Positions 10,900 through 24,544 of a stretch of DNA of 64,000 bases are shown piece by piece. The notes beneath the pieces were generated by a model. The model searched no databases and had not been told where the DNA came from. It saw only the letters and a list, made by a program, of their open reading frames with translations. The stretch is from Sipunculus nudus (taxonomy: Eukaryota; Annelida; Sipuncula; Golfingiida; Sipunculidae). Location of the stretch: the NCBI GenBank assembly GCA_026874595.1, contig CM049310.1:19010058-19074057 (forward strand). The letters are read 5' to 3'. The position numbers and the translations under genes are program-made. Position 1 is the first letter of the stretch. Each line of letters begins with the position of its first letter.

Positions 10900-13800
10900 T
10901 TTTATTCTCTTCAGATAATTCTTGCTGATCGCAACTAGTTCTTTAATATAAATAATTGTGGCAATAAATCAGTTTCAAGCTATCTTCTGTGTGTTAAACA
11001 TTAATCTTATTTATATGTTAATTTATTTTAGCATGTGATTTAGTGGTAACAACATTAAGTTGTTATACATAATAAGCAGGTGCCTAATGGTCAGTCAGTA
11101 TCTGATATGTGGAGGATAATCAGGATTCCCATCCCTGTTCATGTTGAGTATCCATTACTTATCTATGTACTAAACCCAAGTGAAGAAAGGTGGTGACCCT
11201 ACTTTCTCATGCATTGAGTTCCTTAACCTGCATCTGAGAGACCAACACCTCCAATAATCAGGGTAGTCACCTGTTAATAATTAAAGTTACCTCCAGGGTA
11301 ATAGGCAGCCCATCCTTTGGGCCTGTCTCTTCACTGGTCTCCATACTGGATCAAATACAAAAGAAACTTATATAGATGTATGCAGTCCTCAAGCAATCTC
11401 AAGAGAAGCCTCCGAACACACACCCAAACCTCACCACCTTTAACCCGAAATCCTGATTGAAATTAAAGGGGGGGGGGGAATGGTAGGGCATGTAACTGCC
11501 GAAATAAGGTTTAGGTCAAAAATAAACATCAGGTTCAAATCTGTCACATGTTACTAATATTTTGCCCAAAGGTTGGTTTTATCAAATCAGCAATATTGGA
11601 GATTTAGACCAATTGTCAAGAAGGATAATATGATACCTTATAAACTGCTGACATTTAAAACACTGATATTAGTGTGATAGTTAGTAATTTCTACACCAGC
11701 TCTTTAAAAAGTGGAGCAAAAAGTGGTCAGGTAGATAAGGTAATTTTGTTTTTTTATTATATTTTTATTAAGTGTTATTGTTGCATGATATAAAAGTGTT
11801 TAAAACTAATTTGAAAAATGAGGATCTGATATACATAAAAACTGGGTCCTGACAAAATTAAATTTGAATGTACAAACATTGATTCAGCTAGTCTAGCTTG
11901 ATCTTACAATCTTAAAGTGGTCTGTGAAAGATTTTATTGGTGGTTCCCATGGTAAGAAGAGACACCTGTGGCATGGGATGTTTCACCCAGAGAAAATAAT
12001 ATTAGTGAAAAATGTGAAGATGTAGGATGCATAACACCTGCATGTAATCCTATCAGTTACATGAAAAAGGCAGGAGGCATTTTGTTTTATAACATGCAGT
12101 CCCAATCCATGAGCATTCTTACTGATTCATCATGCCAGAGCATATGGGTTGGCTGTTTTTAGATTATTTGATTCCTGCAGGGATGACGCAGTTAATTAAT
12201 TTTTTTCCCATGATTTCCAATATCTTTACACTTGATCTTGGTAGGAAACCAACACGGACTTTCATTTTCAACCTTGATACAAGTTAAAACCTTGAAACCT
12301 TGAAAACTGTTATTCTGGATGTAAAGAGTTTCAGTATGATTCAACATTATTTCCTGTTTTCATGATTTAGAGCTTGGCTTTTGGATGTTTGCTAAAGGTT
12401 AATTAAGGTTGAATTAGTAATGCAAAAAAAAGGGAAAAAAGAACTTCAAAGCAGATCTAAGAGAAGAGGATTGGCTTATATTGCTTCTGATTTAACATGA
12501 TAATGAATAATTCTTCACTTTCATACTTGCCTTCCTGTTTTAATTTTAATCCTTCATCTTAATTGCAGGAAGTCATAGAAAACTGAAAGAGAAAATGTCC
12601 TGGCTGCAGAGAATATTTCAGTAAAATTCTTATCATACCTATCCATTCATAGGTTATATCACACAATAACCTATAAAAATCCTTAGACACTGAGAGGCAA
12701 TGCACCTGTTTCTACAATTAATGGCAAATCAAGAGTTCTTCACAAAGTGAAAGATATGCCCTGGCTGACATAATTTGGGGTAATACACAAAGGCAAATTA
12801 TATGGACTGCAGTATGCACAAGCTTTGGACAAAACCTTCAGTAATAACAGCGTTGGTGTGGTGATACCCTTCATCATCATTTGAAAATAAACTGAAAAGG
12901 TATATTTTATTAAAGTCCTTCTTAAATGTTATCTGAATACTTTCTTTCTTTAATGCCATCACCCACATTGGGTCCAATTCATGATTACTTTAATAATAAA
13001 ATCCTCTCTAAATAATAAGATCCTCTCAAGGTCTCATTCAGTACTACAAAGTGCCATGTGTAAGATCTTTTGACCTTCTCTGATATCTTTATAAACATAT
13101 AACAGAAGTGTTAAAATTGTGACGGGGAATGACAGCACAGTAGCCCCACTATAGAAGATGGAATAAAGTGTTATACTGCAGACATTGTCCTAGTGATGAT
13201 TTAACAGGAAAAAAAGAGACCACTTAAATATATACAAATTACCAATGCCATTATTCCTTCTCGTTCTTCTCCCTTTATCCTGAAAGAACCATGCAGGAGC
13301 CTGTACTTTATCTGAATCTAAGTCCATTAGCTTTGCTGGAATTTATTCCTCAATGACCAAATAACTGCAAGATACCAATTATGTAATCTGTTACGGAACA
13401 ATAGACAAAGGCCATCAAACTGTCAGATGGAAGTGGTTCTCATTGGCCTAATTGCAATCATTCTCTTCTCTCAGTGGCTTTCAGGAAGACAAAACAGTTC
13501 AGGGTCATAGGGTGCTCTGTGCTGCTATTTTTTAACCCACCTAAAAGGATCCAAACTTTCCTGAATCTTCATTTGTTTTTACAACCTTGGTTCATTACAT
13601 TCCCATTTTCTCAACATCTCACCACAATCTGTCCACAAAATATGTCCATGCTGCAGTAGTGTTACCTGATTTGCATTTATTCTGTATATCTCCCTTTCAA
13701 CCATTTGGAAAAAATGAAAACAATAATTGATTGAAGATTCCAGTTGTCCTGGTTTAAGATTTATAGTATGAACCTGAATCATTTCAGCAGTGTAGGACAT

Positions 13801-14328
13801 TCAGCAGGTTGCTACAAAAACAGGAAATCACATAATTTCTCCTAGTCAGCACTGTTGGATGGACTGTTGTATCTTGAGTGGTTTCATAACAGGGTGTACG
13901 TTATCCTAGTTAAGGAGGACTCTTACTGTGTTGGTAGTAAATTTCACTGGAGCTTACAATTTGCAGAAGGTGAGGTTAAAGCTTCACCCTTTTAAATGGA
14001 CATTTCAGGCCATATATAGTACAGTGTCTATTGCTCCTAATTCTAAATGATTACCATTGAAACCCTAATGCCTGATTTTCAAGCCTGGCAGAATAAAGTG
14101 GAATACCATGTTTATTTGGTTAACAAAAGCCTAGATCAGGAGTCAAAGATTTAATTGCTTTACTTTATCTCTTTCACTTGGTAGGTCTGGTATTAACACA
14201 AGTTGTTAAGCTTATATTAGAGGACAGGTATCAGTGAATCTGAACAAATCCATATTAACAGCAATGGTTACAGATTATCAGATAAAGCATGCAGGTGTGT
14301 GGTACATGCCAGATTTACCTCATTTCAC
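10900..14328. other. Intronic sequence without a recognisable gene
   Basis: AT-rich sequence with an 11-base G run at 11468-11478. Short open frames only, on both strands, none with a recognised motif. Confidence 0.45.
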
Positions 14329-14395
14329 ACCAAGTGTGGGATTTGAACCTGTGAATCTGGGGCAGTTGGCACTAAAAGCCCAGCTTGACTCCTAC
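14329..14395 (-). repeat. Possible tRNA-derived SINE remnant
   Basis: On the minus strand the segment contains GGTTCAAATCCC, a match to the tRNA/SINE B box of RNA polymerase III promoters, ending near 14338. No convincing A box or tRNA fold is visible, so this is at best a decayed SINE head. A chance B-box match is a fair alternative. Confidence 0.25.
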
Positions 14396-15119
14396 AGGAT
14401 ATGAGGGAAGGCTCTGGCATGGGTGTAGGAAGTATAATCAATGGATGCAGGCATAGCAGAAAACCCAGCATGCATGCTTCATCCCAGCACCATCCTCACC
14501 ATGGCAACCTTTTGTTTGGCTTCTGATTGTGCACACCTGCCCCACCTGTAGAACAGTCCCAGCGCTTTGAGCTACATTTTCAAATTTTTCAAAATAATGA
14601 TTGCCACTAGGGTTTCTGCTCTCTTGCTGTTCAACAGATGGAGCCTCTGAGCTCCCTGTGGTACCACTGAAGTTCACTATTATAGTTATCTGCTTTTACT
14701 ACAGATCCCAGTGTTACTCCTAAATATGTCTCAGATGTACACCTGAGATAGTTTCACACATTTTAGTTCTCAGTGGGATTATAGTGAGTAATATGTTTTG
14801 ATGGCTTACTTTCCCATGGCCCTTCAATACAGTAATACCACAGGGAATCTGCTATGGCATAAATAAACAGACTGTGTCAGTCTGGGGTCAATTTATACCT
14901 AATAACAAAGGCCAGCTGGATCTACATGGGGCCAGCAGAGATTTTTGGACATAGTCTGTCTGTGGATTACTTATCCTAAATATGTAATAACTCACTGGAC
15001 TTTCTAACCTTTTTGATTACATTAAAGAATTACATTAAAGAATCAGAGACATATCTATGTAATCTGACAGTTGGCATGCTTTTCTTGGTAGTTCTCGCTA
15101 TAATTGGTGTGATTTACAT

Positions 15120-15190
15120 TGACTTGATAACATAGAGGTGAAAGTGTGGGACTCAAGAGCTAAAGATCCCTGGTTTGTATCTCACCAGAG
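15120..15190 (+). repeat. tRNA-like SINE head, decayed
   Basis: ATAGAGGTGAAAGTGTGGGA resembles an A-box half, GGGACTCAAGAGC an anticodon arm of tRNA-Leu(CAA) style, and TGGTTTGTATCTCACC a B box and T arm that have lost the conserved GGTTCGA. Order and spacing suit a tRNA-derived SINE head. It is too diverged to be a working tRNA gene. The 3' body was not delimited. Confidence 0.4.
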
Positions 15191-18100
15191 CCTGAAAGGC
15201 GAAATGGTGATAGTTGACTAGCATCCTCTGGGATTTGCTCATTAATCTCAACAACAGACCTGTTATAATTTCTGAAGTGTTATCCTCATGCATATAAAAC
15301 CTGAAATCCAAGAAACTAAATAATAATATGTCAGTTTTATTTTATGGTTACCTTTATTCTCATGCCAAAGGTTGTAACACCAAATGGCCGTCAACTTTTC
15401 TATTAAAAAACAAAAATCTGCATGATTCACAGAATTATCTGTTGGGAATTGATTGCTGACAGATTGTCATATATCTTTCCAGGTGTTCCTTGAGTATGGA
15501 CTTTGCTGAATATTCAATTACTTATCAAATCACTGGAGAGTCTGGACTCATTACCATACTCAACATCTAGTCCCTAAGTTTTTATATAAACCAGATCATA
15601 CATGTCAGTAGGCAAGACATGAAGTAGATGTTGTAGCTCCTGAGGAAAACCTCAGACTCTGCAGGGACCATGGCAGGACTGACTTAAAAGTGTGATGAGC
15701 TTAAACCAAATGGAACAGGCTGATATCTGATAAAAATCATAACTTCCTAAGGCAAAGGGGAGGGCGAATGAAATTCACCAGATTCTGTTTGGTACTGTTA
15801 ATTAATAATAACGAATGCTAAACACACCAATCTTTGGCATTCAAAATGCACCTGTCAGTTCAAAATTGTACTAAAGGTACATTCTTGGTGGGCTTCCAGG
15901 GTCTTCTGCAAGGACATTTTTGAATGGGGTAGGAGACAGCAAAGCAGGTTCATTCTTGCTATCCCTTGAAGCCATTCATGCAAGTGGTAAGCTAGCATAT
16001 AGGTTGATTTTTAGGGGGTGGGGAGGGTAAGGAAATGGAAAATACAGTGATTGAAGAACCTGATTTATTAAAGTGGAATGAAATTATATTCATAAGACCA
16101 GATATAATTAAAGTCTGTCTTCTTTTTATTTTTGTTAAAGTAATAAACAGCTCTTATGCTGTGAACTTTTTAAAGTCTGTGCATCCTATGTAATGCCACT
16201 TGTCTTGGCAACACTTTCAAAGAAAATTGCCAAGATTTCATGGCTTCCCATTAAAGCCAGTAAAGGAAACTAGCTGTAAAAAAAATATGAAAAACACCCA
16301 CATAATCCAATTGTGCATCTATAGACAAGTATCAAGGCAGATTTTATCATGTAGCCTGGCTTTGTGCTTAGAGGGATATTGCATGTAAAGGAAGCATGCT
16401 CATTGCAACATGCCTTATAAAAAGTAAGCAGTTAGTGTGTCATTCCATCATTACATTGTTCCACAAGAATCTGGGAAAAAGCGATTTCATGTCGTGTTTC
16501 ACCAAAAGAGCACACTAAGGGGTGTTCTGGGCACGGTTGGTTGAATGTTTGACAGTAATTAGAGCTGGAGTAAAGTAAACTAGTGCATGCATGGGCAAAA
16601 AATTTTCCCATTTAATTGGTGTGATATTTAGAAAGCACATCTTGTGGGGAGTAAACATTGGTGGTCCACATGTTGATGCATGATGTTCATCATAGCTAGT
16701 TATTGTGGTCTGCAGTTTTGCCCATCATGTCTGCTGCAGTGTAGGCCAGGGCTATAATTAGTGTCCATTCTGAGTATGAGATGAGATGTGCTGGTGTACA
16801 GCTCCCCTGTAATGACTTTGTGAGCCACTGACCTGGCCTGGACTCCAGCAGCAGATTATCCCACCAGTCAATAGTGGGTATATTAAGGCTTATGATGACC
16901 AGCAACAGTTGTACCCAAGGGCAGGTTGGCCTACATTCATCAGGTCAGCCAGCTATGGTATTAAGATTGGCCTCACAACAAGGCAGCTTTGAAAACAGTC
17001 TCTGGCATATATGATCTTTATGTTGAGCTCTCCATGCATAGCTACATGCTTAAACTTGAGGAAAATGATGCTGTCAGATAACCCTTAATTAAGGGGATTA
17101 ATCACACAGCTTACACAGTTGTATCTGCTGACTTACAGTGCACACCATACATTTGTATTTCATTCTTTAGCACTTAATATAGATTCTGTAGAAACAAATA
17201 AATGGTATTGTTTGTGAAATGCATATAATGCATATATCTTTGAAGTATGATGTAAATACTAGCTGTCATATTTTAATTCCAGAATAAATGAAAGAAACAA
17301 ATGGAAAAGGATGTAGCTGCTGAAGTTGTCTGACTTTAAAAAAATTTGCATTAATAAGACATTTTACATATATGGTATAAGTTAATAAATACTTCATTAA
17401 AAACTATATTGATCATTTTTCTAAAAGTGCTGAGTCTATCCTGAAAATTAGTAAAACAATGAGACAAGTTTTCTTGAAATTTAGACTTTCTTGGTCTCAT
17501 CACTAGTCCCAAGCTGTGCCTGAGTTTTTCCATTCTTCCTTTTTTCCTGCCTTTATGGGAATCATCAACATTACATTGAAGGCATCACAAATAATATACA
17601 GGGTCATATCAGACTCTGTATTGATTCTTGCTGGGCAGAAGCTCACACAATATGGTACATCTAATCAGTCTGGCTCATGACAGCCAAGTTAAATGAGGAA
17701 AATGTCAAATTCATGTCTTATTTGATGAGGACATTATCCAACAAAAGACATATCCAACATGGCCTCTGAGACCCAACACAATCAAGATCTATCAGTGGAC
17801 ACTCTAGATATGTAATGATACAGCGATTTAGGAGCAGGAAAGCCTTGGTTATGTCAAATCAATATGTTTATGGCAGGTTTAGTGAAAACATACACTTGTG
17901 ATTTTACTTGAATGAAGATTGCTTCAGACAAAATGTCTGTTTGATGAATGTTAATATTTGCTGAGGTTTCTTAATGTTTTTAACAGTAAAGTTATAGTTT
18001 TTATAAGTTTATTACCAGGTGGGTTAGCTTAGTTTGCTTTTAGTTGTACTGAATATTGATACAAATGGGAGGGCTTCAGTTCTTGAAAATTTAGCATTTC

Positions 18101-19234
18101 TCAACATGGTTTTATTTTAATGGAATTAAATGTTCCCTTTTGATATGTATTCAAATACTTAGCATGGCTTCAGGTACTAAGCATGACTTCAGGTTTCTAT
18201 GTCTTTTATCAAATGGTGTCTAAGTGGGACAAACATGGGGAAACAGTACATGTTCTGTGAAAGACTTAAAAGTTTTCATGTGATAAGAACTGGATTGATT
18301 GCTCAGCTACCAGGATGTGAAGTTTTGTGGAATTAATCATGTTTGAAATCTGTTTTGTGCCTAGTCAGTCCAATCTGTTACAAGCTGTGTACATTCGTGG
18401 GTGTTATTGAAACAAGACTGAGTTCTTTAGTGAAATACTAGTATACCTGATTTAATTTCTGTAGGTACTTGGATTCACACGTTTTCCAGAAGACTATGCA
18501 AGTTCGAACAGAATTCTGTATTTGGTTCAAAGACTGGATGCCAGATGTGTTCATTTTCATGGATTTATTGTCTGATAAAATATATTTCACTTCTAGGAAT
18601 GATCCCTTGACTGCCTCCCACAGCACTTTCCAGGAATGTTTTCATAGGTTTAATTAAATCAGTCATGAAGACCAACACTGATATTTCACCAAATTCATGG
18701 TAAACCACAGAGACTGTGATACTTGAGAAGATTTCTCAGCTGGAGACTAAACTTATCATAGCTGCAGGTGCCCTTTGATGTAGCCATCTGTCAGTGGATT
18801 ATGATAGAGGTCAGATAGAGAGGGTGCAGGCTACCAGGCGCAGGCAGGTGAGCTGGGGGGAGATCTATTGCTCCCTCACCTTGCTCTGACACTGAGGAGT
18901 GTTAATGGTCAGGCAGCTTGATCGGTGAGCTGACCAGTTGATGGATGGACCACTAACACTGATTTGATAGGCCTTTCCCTGTTATGTAGGGATTCCCACC
19001 AGCTTCCCCTTCTTGTCCCTGTACATCATCCTGCTCAAGACTGGTAAAAGATCTGGTCTTCTTTATCCATACTCATCATCACATCTTAAATTTCTCCCTG
19101 TAACAGTCCTGTCTATACTTATAGATAACAAAATTAATTGTATCTTAGATTTTTATGCCACTATAGTGCTATTATGAAGTTAATTGGTTCATCTGAAGTT
19201 TGTAATTTTCCAACATCTTCATAAATTTTCTGTA
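15191..19234. other. Intronic sequence without a recognisable gene
   Basis: Unique-looking AT-rich intron. A short G-rich patch near 16012-16030 is the only compositional oddity. Open frames are short and unsupported. Confidence 0.4.
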
Positions 19235-19268
19235 CTTAACAAGATTTGTCAAATCAAATCTTGTTAAG
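19235..19268. repeat. Perfect 14-bp inverted repeat with 6-nt spacer
   Basis: CTTAACAAGATTTG at 19235-19248 is matched by its exact reverse complement at 19255-19268, with TCAAAT between. The stem is perfect and could form a hairpin or cruciform. It may be a relic of a small inverted-repeat element or a regulatory palindrome. No flanking duplication is obvious. Confidence 0.85.
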
Positions 19269-20909
19269 TTTTGCAGCATGTTTTTTTGTTTGATGAAAAA
19301 ATGGAAGTGAAATCAGCAAGAATGGAAGTTACAGTGAAAATGCTTAACTCTGGTTAATACAATAACAAGAAAACCAACAGCTTAGTACAGATTTGGTGTA
19401 GTTAACAAGTAATACACTTTGTGGTAAACTAGTATAATACCTTTATTGAATTTGAATGTCTTGGTGGGAACAAACTTCACTTTCTGAGCATTTCACCATG
19501 GAGATAACTTGCATTGACATATTTTGACATATCTAATATTAAGGTCCAGAGCCTTGGATTAATGTCATGGATCTTAAAGGTTAATCTGGTGCCTGGTTTG
19601 CCATATGTTGGTCCAGATAGGATTCCTGTTAATCTAAGCTTTCAGACTTGGGGTATGGTATAAAGGTAGGATTACATTTTTGTACGACCTGGTGCTGTGG
19701 GGAAAAGGAAATAGCAGGGATGGTGGCATGTAAAAGGAAAGGTGTAAGCATTCCTTGACCATCAGTCTTAGCCAGGTCTAAACTGTTAGAAGCTCCCATT
19801 GCACCCCATGGTCCACTTTGTAAACAGGATTTGCTAGATCTGGGTAGAGAATTTCTCCAAATCCCAGAGTATATAACTTCTGTAATAAAAGGCAGAGGTC
19901 ATAGCGCAAATACTGGAGAGATGTTTTGAACAGCAGCAGGAGCAGCAGTCTCAATTACAGCCAGTTCTCAGCTGCTGGCAGAACCCAGAGGACCAGTCAT
20001 GTTGCCCGGCCATATGATTGTTCAATAGCATTTGTTTACTGGTGGAATGAACCTTGTGTACCTGGTGTTACTGTATAACCCATTATCTATCAGCTGCCTC
20101 TTTATTAAGACTGACTGACTCCAGTGGTGGCCACAATTAATAATTTACCCACACACCTTCATTAACAGACCATTGCATGTAATGTAGAATACATGTAAAC
20201 TTTTAAATGTAGAATATGGTACAATAGCAGTCTGAAGTATATGTCAGTCCAAAATTTCATGAAAACAAATAGGTTTGATGATTTAAAAAAGACTGAGCAT
20301 TCAGTTTATTCATAGTCCATACATTTTATAATTTAGAATCTAATTAAGTGTAAATTAAGACTTTTTCTTAAAGTAAAAAAAAAATTGAAAATAGTTGAAT
20401 TTATTGATAAAAGAGGCATGGTAACACCTATTGAGAGCACCATATATTGTAAGAAATTAAGAAATATCTCTAGAATAGTAATTTGTGTGTGTTAACAACA
20501 GTATAATGAAAATGATAGGTGCTGGTTCATAAATATTACAGCTGAATGTTTACAAGGCCATTCATCTTGTTAAATTGGCTGGGCGAGTGAACATGTTCCT
20601 GCGTGATATGGTGAGAGTGGCCTCAGTGTGTGACATTCAGACAGACAGTGCATCCTTTGGGTACCTGAGCTACCCAGATAATGAGAAATTGTCTCTGATG
20701 GTGCTGCTCAGACTCCCAAATCCATTTTCACCTATGTTTGTATTGCACTGAGGTCACTAAAGCCAAGTGCAAGTTTGCCATTGTGCTTCTGAAGGCTACA
20801 GATTTCAGAGTTTGTTTGTGCGGCCATTTTCTGTAGAGTTGTTTATACATAAAATATAGAAACAATTTTACAAAACTTAATTAACACCACTGTGATACAA
20901 TAGCATGTT

Positions 20910-21080
20910 CAGGAAAACCTCTCTTTACAGGCCTCTATTAATGGCACCTCTCAATAACAAACATCTGACAAAGTTCCTTGAATAGACATTTTGGAAGTCT
21001 GTGACCTCCCTTTTATAGACATCTCACTATAGTAGTCTGAAATTTCTCCCACAAGTGGCTATAATTGGGAGGTTTAACTG
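20910..21080. mobile_element. Pogo/Tigger-like MITE, about 170 bp
   Basis: The left end CAGgaAAACCTCtc and the right end, read on the opposite strand, CAGttAAACCTCcc form a terminal inverted repeat of about 14 bp with three mismatches. Ends of the form CAGTNNAACCTC are typical of pogo/Tigger-type DNA transposons. The interior is about 140 bp, AT-rich and has no coding capacity. A TA lies next to the right end at 21081; the left flank no longer shows a clean TA target duplication, so the copy is old. Confidence 0.6.
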
Positions 21081-21081
21081 T

Positions 21082-23567
21082 AATTTGCATTGATTCATAT
21101 AAAATCATAAAAACTGTTCACACTTTCTTACATTTTCTTACAGTTCTTACATGGTCAGTTTCTTTGGTTAATTTCTGCTGTGTATATGTAATAAGTGATA
21201 ATTTATAGATGATATCAAGTTTTAAGTTTATCCTGAATCATTTTCATAATTTCTAAGTTTAATCATTAGCCTGAGAGAAATAAAGTAGTGATTATGTGAC
21301 ATGAAATTATTTATGCCATTATAAAGATAAAACTATAGGTCACTGTAAAAATATAATAAGCAAGATATATCTTAAATATATAATTTGATGCCAGGCATAT
21401 CATAATACTTATATTAAACACTTAGCGAGGACACAGAGATCCCCAACATCTATCTATAAACCAAGTTCATGTGTTATTTATGTGATTGAGAAGCCCTGTG
21501 GAGTTTGGGGTAGTTTTTCATGTGAGAGTAAACGATCAAGAAAGAGAGACGGATCGCACTGAGTGAACCTGACTGTCCATATCAGAAGTTGCATGTTCAT
21601 GATGACTGCAGCTGCACTGTTATAATTTATTCATTGGAACACCATGGACAATCGCTCTCTTGCATCATCGTCCCTGCTTCTTTCAGCTCCTCGACATGTG
21701 CTCCTTCCTGGCCAACTATTCTCTACCAGCAGATTTATGTGTGCTGCCAAGCCATATTTTGCAGCATAAATCTGTGATTGCTGTTTCTCAGCTTAGGCCT
21801 GAGCCTTCTTCCTGATGAGAGTACAATAGAACATGGATCTATGGCCTTGTTTGTGTCAGATCAAACAGGGATCAGTGCTGGGCTGGTTTCCTGAAATTCT
21901 ACTGAATTCATCAGGGTTTCATTCCCATTTCTTTGGGATATGTTTAATTGTGTTACGTTGGAACCTGCCTGGAAGTGAAAATACACCAGCTATAAATCTT
22001 TATTGCTTGAGCTCCTGTGAACCTGGAGGCTGACAGAGTACCCGCAGCTATAAGACAGCCCATGTTTTTTATTTCACTACATCAGCATGATGGAGCTTTA
22101 ATTAGTTCTTCTTCTAATTCCCTAAAACATGAACTAGATAATATTCAAAGCTAGCAGCCAAAGGCGAGGCATACACAGGAAAATCATGAATGATTCCAGT
22201 AGCAGGCTTACCATTCAATCTGATGCGTTAAATCATTACTGTTAAAATCCTTGACACCAGGAATTGAAAAGGAATATTGATCCCCAGAGGCTGTACTCAA
22301 ATTAAGCAATACATTACTTCAGTACTTTCATCTTTAAGATTTGATAGCATAACTGGGCTTAATATACATAAGTATGATGAGTTTATGCAACCTCTGTTTT
22401 CATCTGCTTAGGGAAGGACAGGGCATGATTAATTTTTTTTTTGTATTACAAGTTGATAATCTAGTGGTTGAGTAAATCAATGAAAGTTTTCTGCTCAGAC
22501 CACTGGCATAAATGATATTTGTTGGACCTAGAAACCTCTAACTTAACACATGACCTTCATGGTGAAATCTCTTTGGATCCCCAAATTAGGTTACAATGAC
22601 CTATATTTTGCAAGCAATTGGGTAAAAGCATAATTTTGAGCACCTGGAAAGTCATACACTTATCAAGTGTTGAAGCACTTAAATGTTTGCATTTTGTCAT
22701 TTACCATTAAAATGCTTGCTATGAATTTTTTTCTCTTCTTCTCTTCTTAATTTGAGTATGAACAAAATTAGCCTAACAAATTCTTCAGAAATGACACGGG
22801 TAGCTTTTCATTGATATAAGACGGGTGGATTTGTTGTACAACCATGTATTTTGCAATGGATCATAAAATTCTTAGTGTTCTTATTGACATCAGTATAGCC
22901 AGTGGCTTAATAACAAACAAATTATTCTTAGATTATATGGACTTTCACATTGGCATCACTTTCATCAGGTCATTTTACTTGACTTGTTTCTGTTACATAT
23001 AAAACATAATTTTAGTAGGCTAATTCACAGAAGAATCCCTCTTATTATCTTTTGGTAACCCAAAAGCTAAGGCATTAAGCCTACACTTTATTACTGACAG
23101 GATCATCTGGTCATGGTTAACAAGTTTATATCACAATTCTTGCCATTTTCAAGTGCTGCTATAACTCCAGCAAATTAACAGTGGAGTATTATATTTCTCT
23201 GTATTGAACAGTATATTACAAACTTGGTCTCGTTTGTGGATGGTATTGTCACAGTCCCTGCATTGAAGCCCATACTTCAGTTATAAAATCCCATCATTTT
23301 ATGTTTTTTTTATGGGAGTTTATGGAATAGGAATGACAGCCCTGTGATCATTTGCCAACATTGGACATGCCACGGTTTGGGAAAATGCCAGTTATGTTTG
23401 ACAGTTTGTTTAGCAACAACTGGGAGCTATTTGCCTGAAATAGTCCCTTTTAGATTAACATTCATTTTTCACAAGCTCACATTTTATAATGGATGATTAA
23501 TGGGTGCTGTAGGCGTACTCAGTTAAACCTGACATAATAATGCAAACAGCTGATAATTGTATCCGCT
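21082..23567. other. Intronic sequence without a recognisable gene
   Basis: No gene, RNA or repeat boundary recognised. The frames at 21589-21777 and 21833-22033 are short and lack family motifs or splice support. Confidence 0.4.
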
Positions 23568-24544
23568 AAAACAGAGTTTTGTGGATACTATGTTTTCAGC
23601 CCCCCGCCGCTGCCGCGTAGGTGTCCGGAGAACTCCTCCATAACTGCTGGGTGGAATTTTACGAAACCTGGGATTATGTTCGGGCCAAATGTGAACTGCT
23701 ACGCCCCAATTTTGTTTTGACCTCTGACCTTTCCTCTGTGCTCTGCGTCCATCTGTGCGTCTGTTTTGACACATAAACCCACATATCTCGGGAACCCTTC
23801 GACCGATCAGGAAAAATTTTTTTGCACAAATGTAGCCCTTGGATAGCTTTATAACATACAAAAAAATGGTGGCACCACCTGCAACCATTTTTGCATAGCG
23901 TCCATCTGTTCATCTGCCTCGGGATAAAATCACTCATAACTCTGCATTGGTTGGACTTATCCACCTAAAATTTTGCATGTGTATACATCCTGGACAGCTT
24001 TCTTGATTTTTTGACAATTGGCGCCACCTACATTCACGTTTACTCTGCAGACATTCAAGCTCATAATTCGGGAACTCTTCGACCGATTTGGCCAAAATTT
24101 TGTATGTGTATAGATCCCACATAGTTCTTTGTCATACACAAAACTGGTGGCGCCACCTGTAACCATTTTTGCACAGCGTCCATCTGTTTGTCTGCAGTGG
24201 GATAAAACACATGCATCTTTGCAGTGGTTTGACTTACCTGCCAAAAATTTTGCATCTTGGATAGCTTTCTGGATTTTGTGGCAGATGGCGCCACCTACTT
24301 TTATGTTTACACTGCAGACTTCCAGTTTGACTTTTTTGCATATGTATACAACTTTAACAGTTTTCTAGATTTTGTGGTACGTGACACAAACCTGCATACA
24401 CATTTTGACTGTAGACATCCATGCTAATATGAACCACACCTCACTCTATTTCCCCTTGCCACTCAATTAATGCCTCACTTCACCCGTCCCACTCTGATTT
24501 TGGCAGATACACATAGTCGCTTGTCGACTACCCGTATTCTAGTT
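23568..24544 (+). mobile_element. Helitron-like non-autonomous element, family A copy 1
   Basis: Shares its start (AAAACAGAGTTTTGTGGAT) and its end with a second copy at 45607-46196. The 5' end has a short palindrome, AAAAC-AGA-GTTTT. The 3' end carries a hairpin, TAGTCG-CTTGT-CGACTA (24514-24530), then CCCGTATTCTAGTT. The interior has a tandem duplication of roughly 290 bp: the motif CTCGGGAAC..TTCGACCGAT near 23790 recurs near 24069, each followed by a TTTTGCA/TTTTGTA tract and a GGTGGC(A/G)CCACCTG motif. Both strands show open frames up to 121 aa, which follow the repeat periodicity and are not taken as genes. Helitron-like assignment rests on the 3' hairpin plus CTAGTT end and is an inference. 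Confidence 0.65.

Noticed and set aside
14329-14395. Intact tRNA gene on the minus strand
   Set aside because: Only a B-box match is convincing; no cloverleaf with a matching acceptor stem could be drawn.
23523-24300. Group of overlapping minus-strand open frames (77-121 aa)
   Set aside because: They lie in Helitron-like element A and echo its internal tandem modules in several frames, which is repeat periodicity and not coding.
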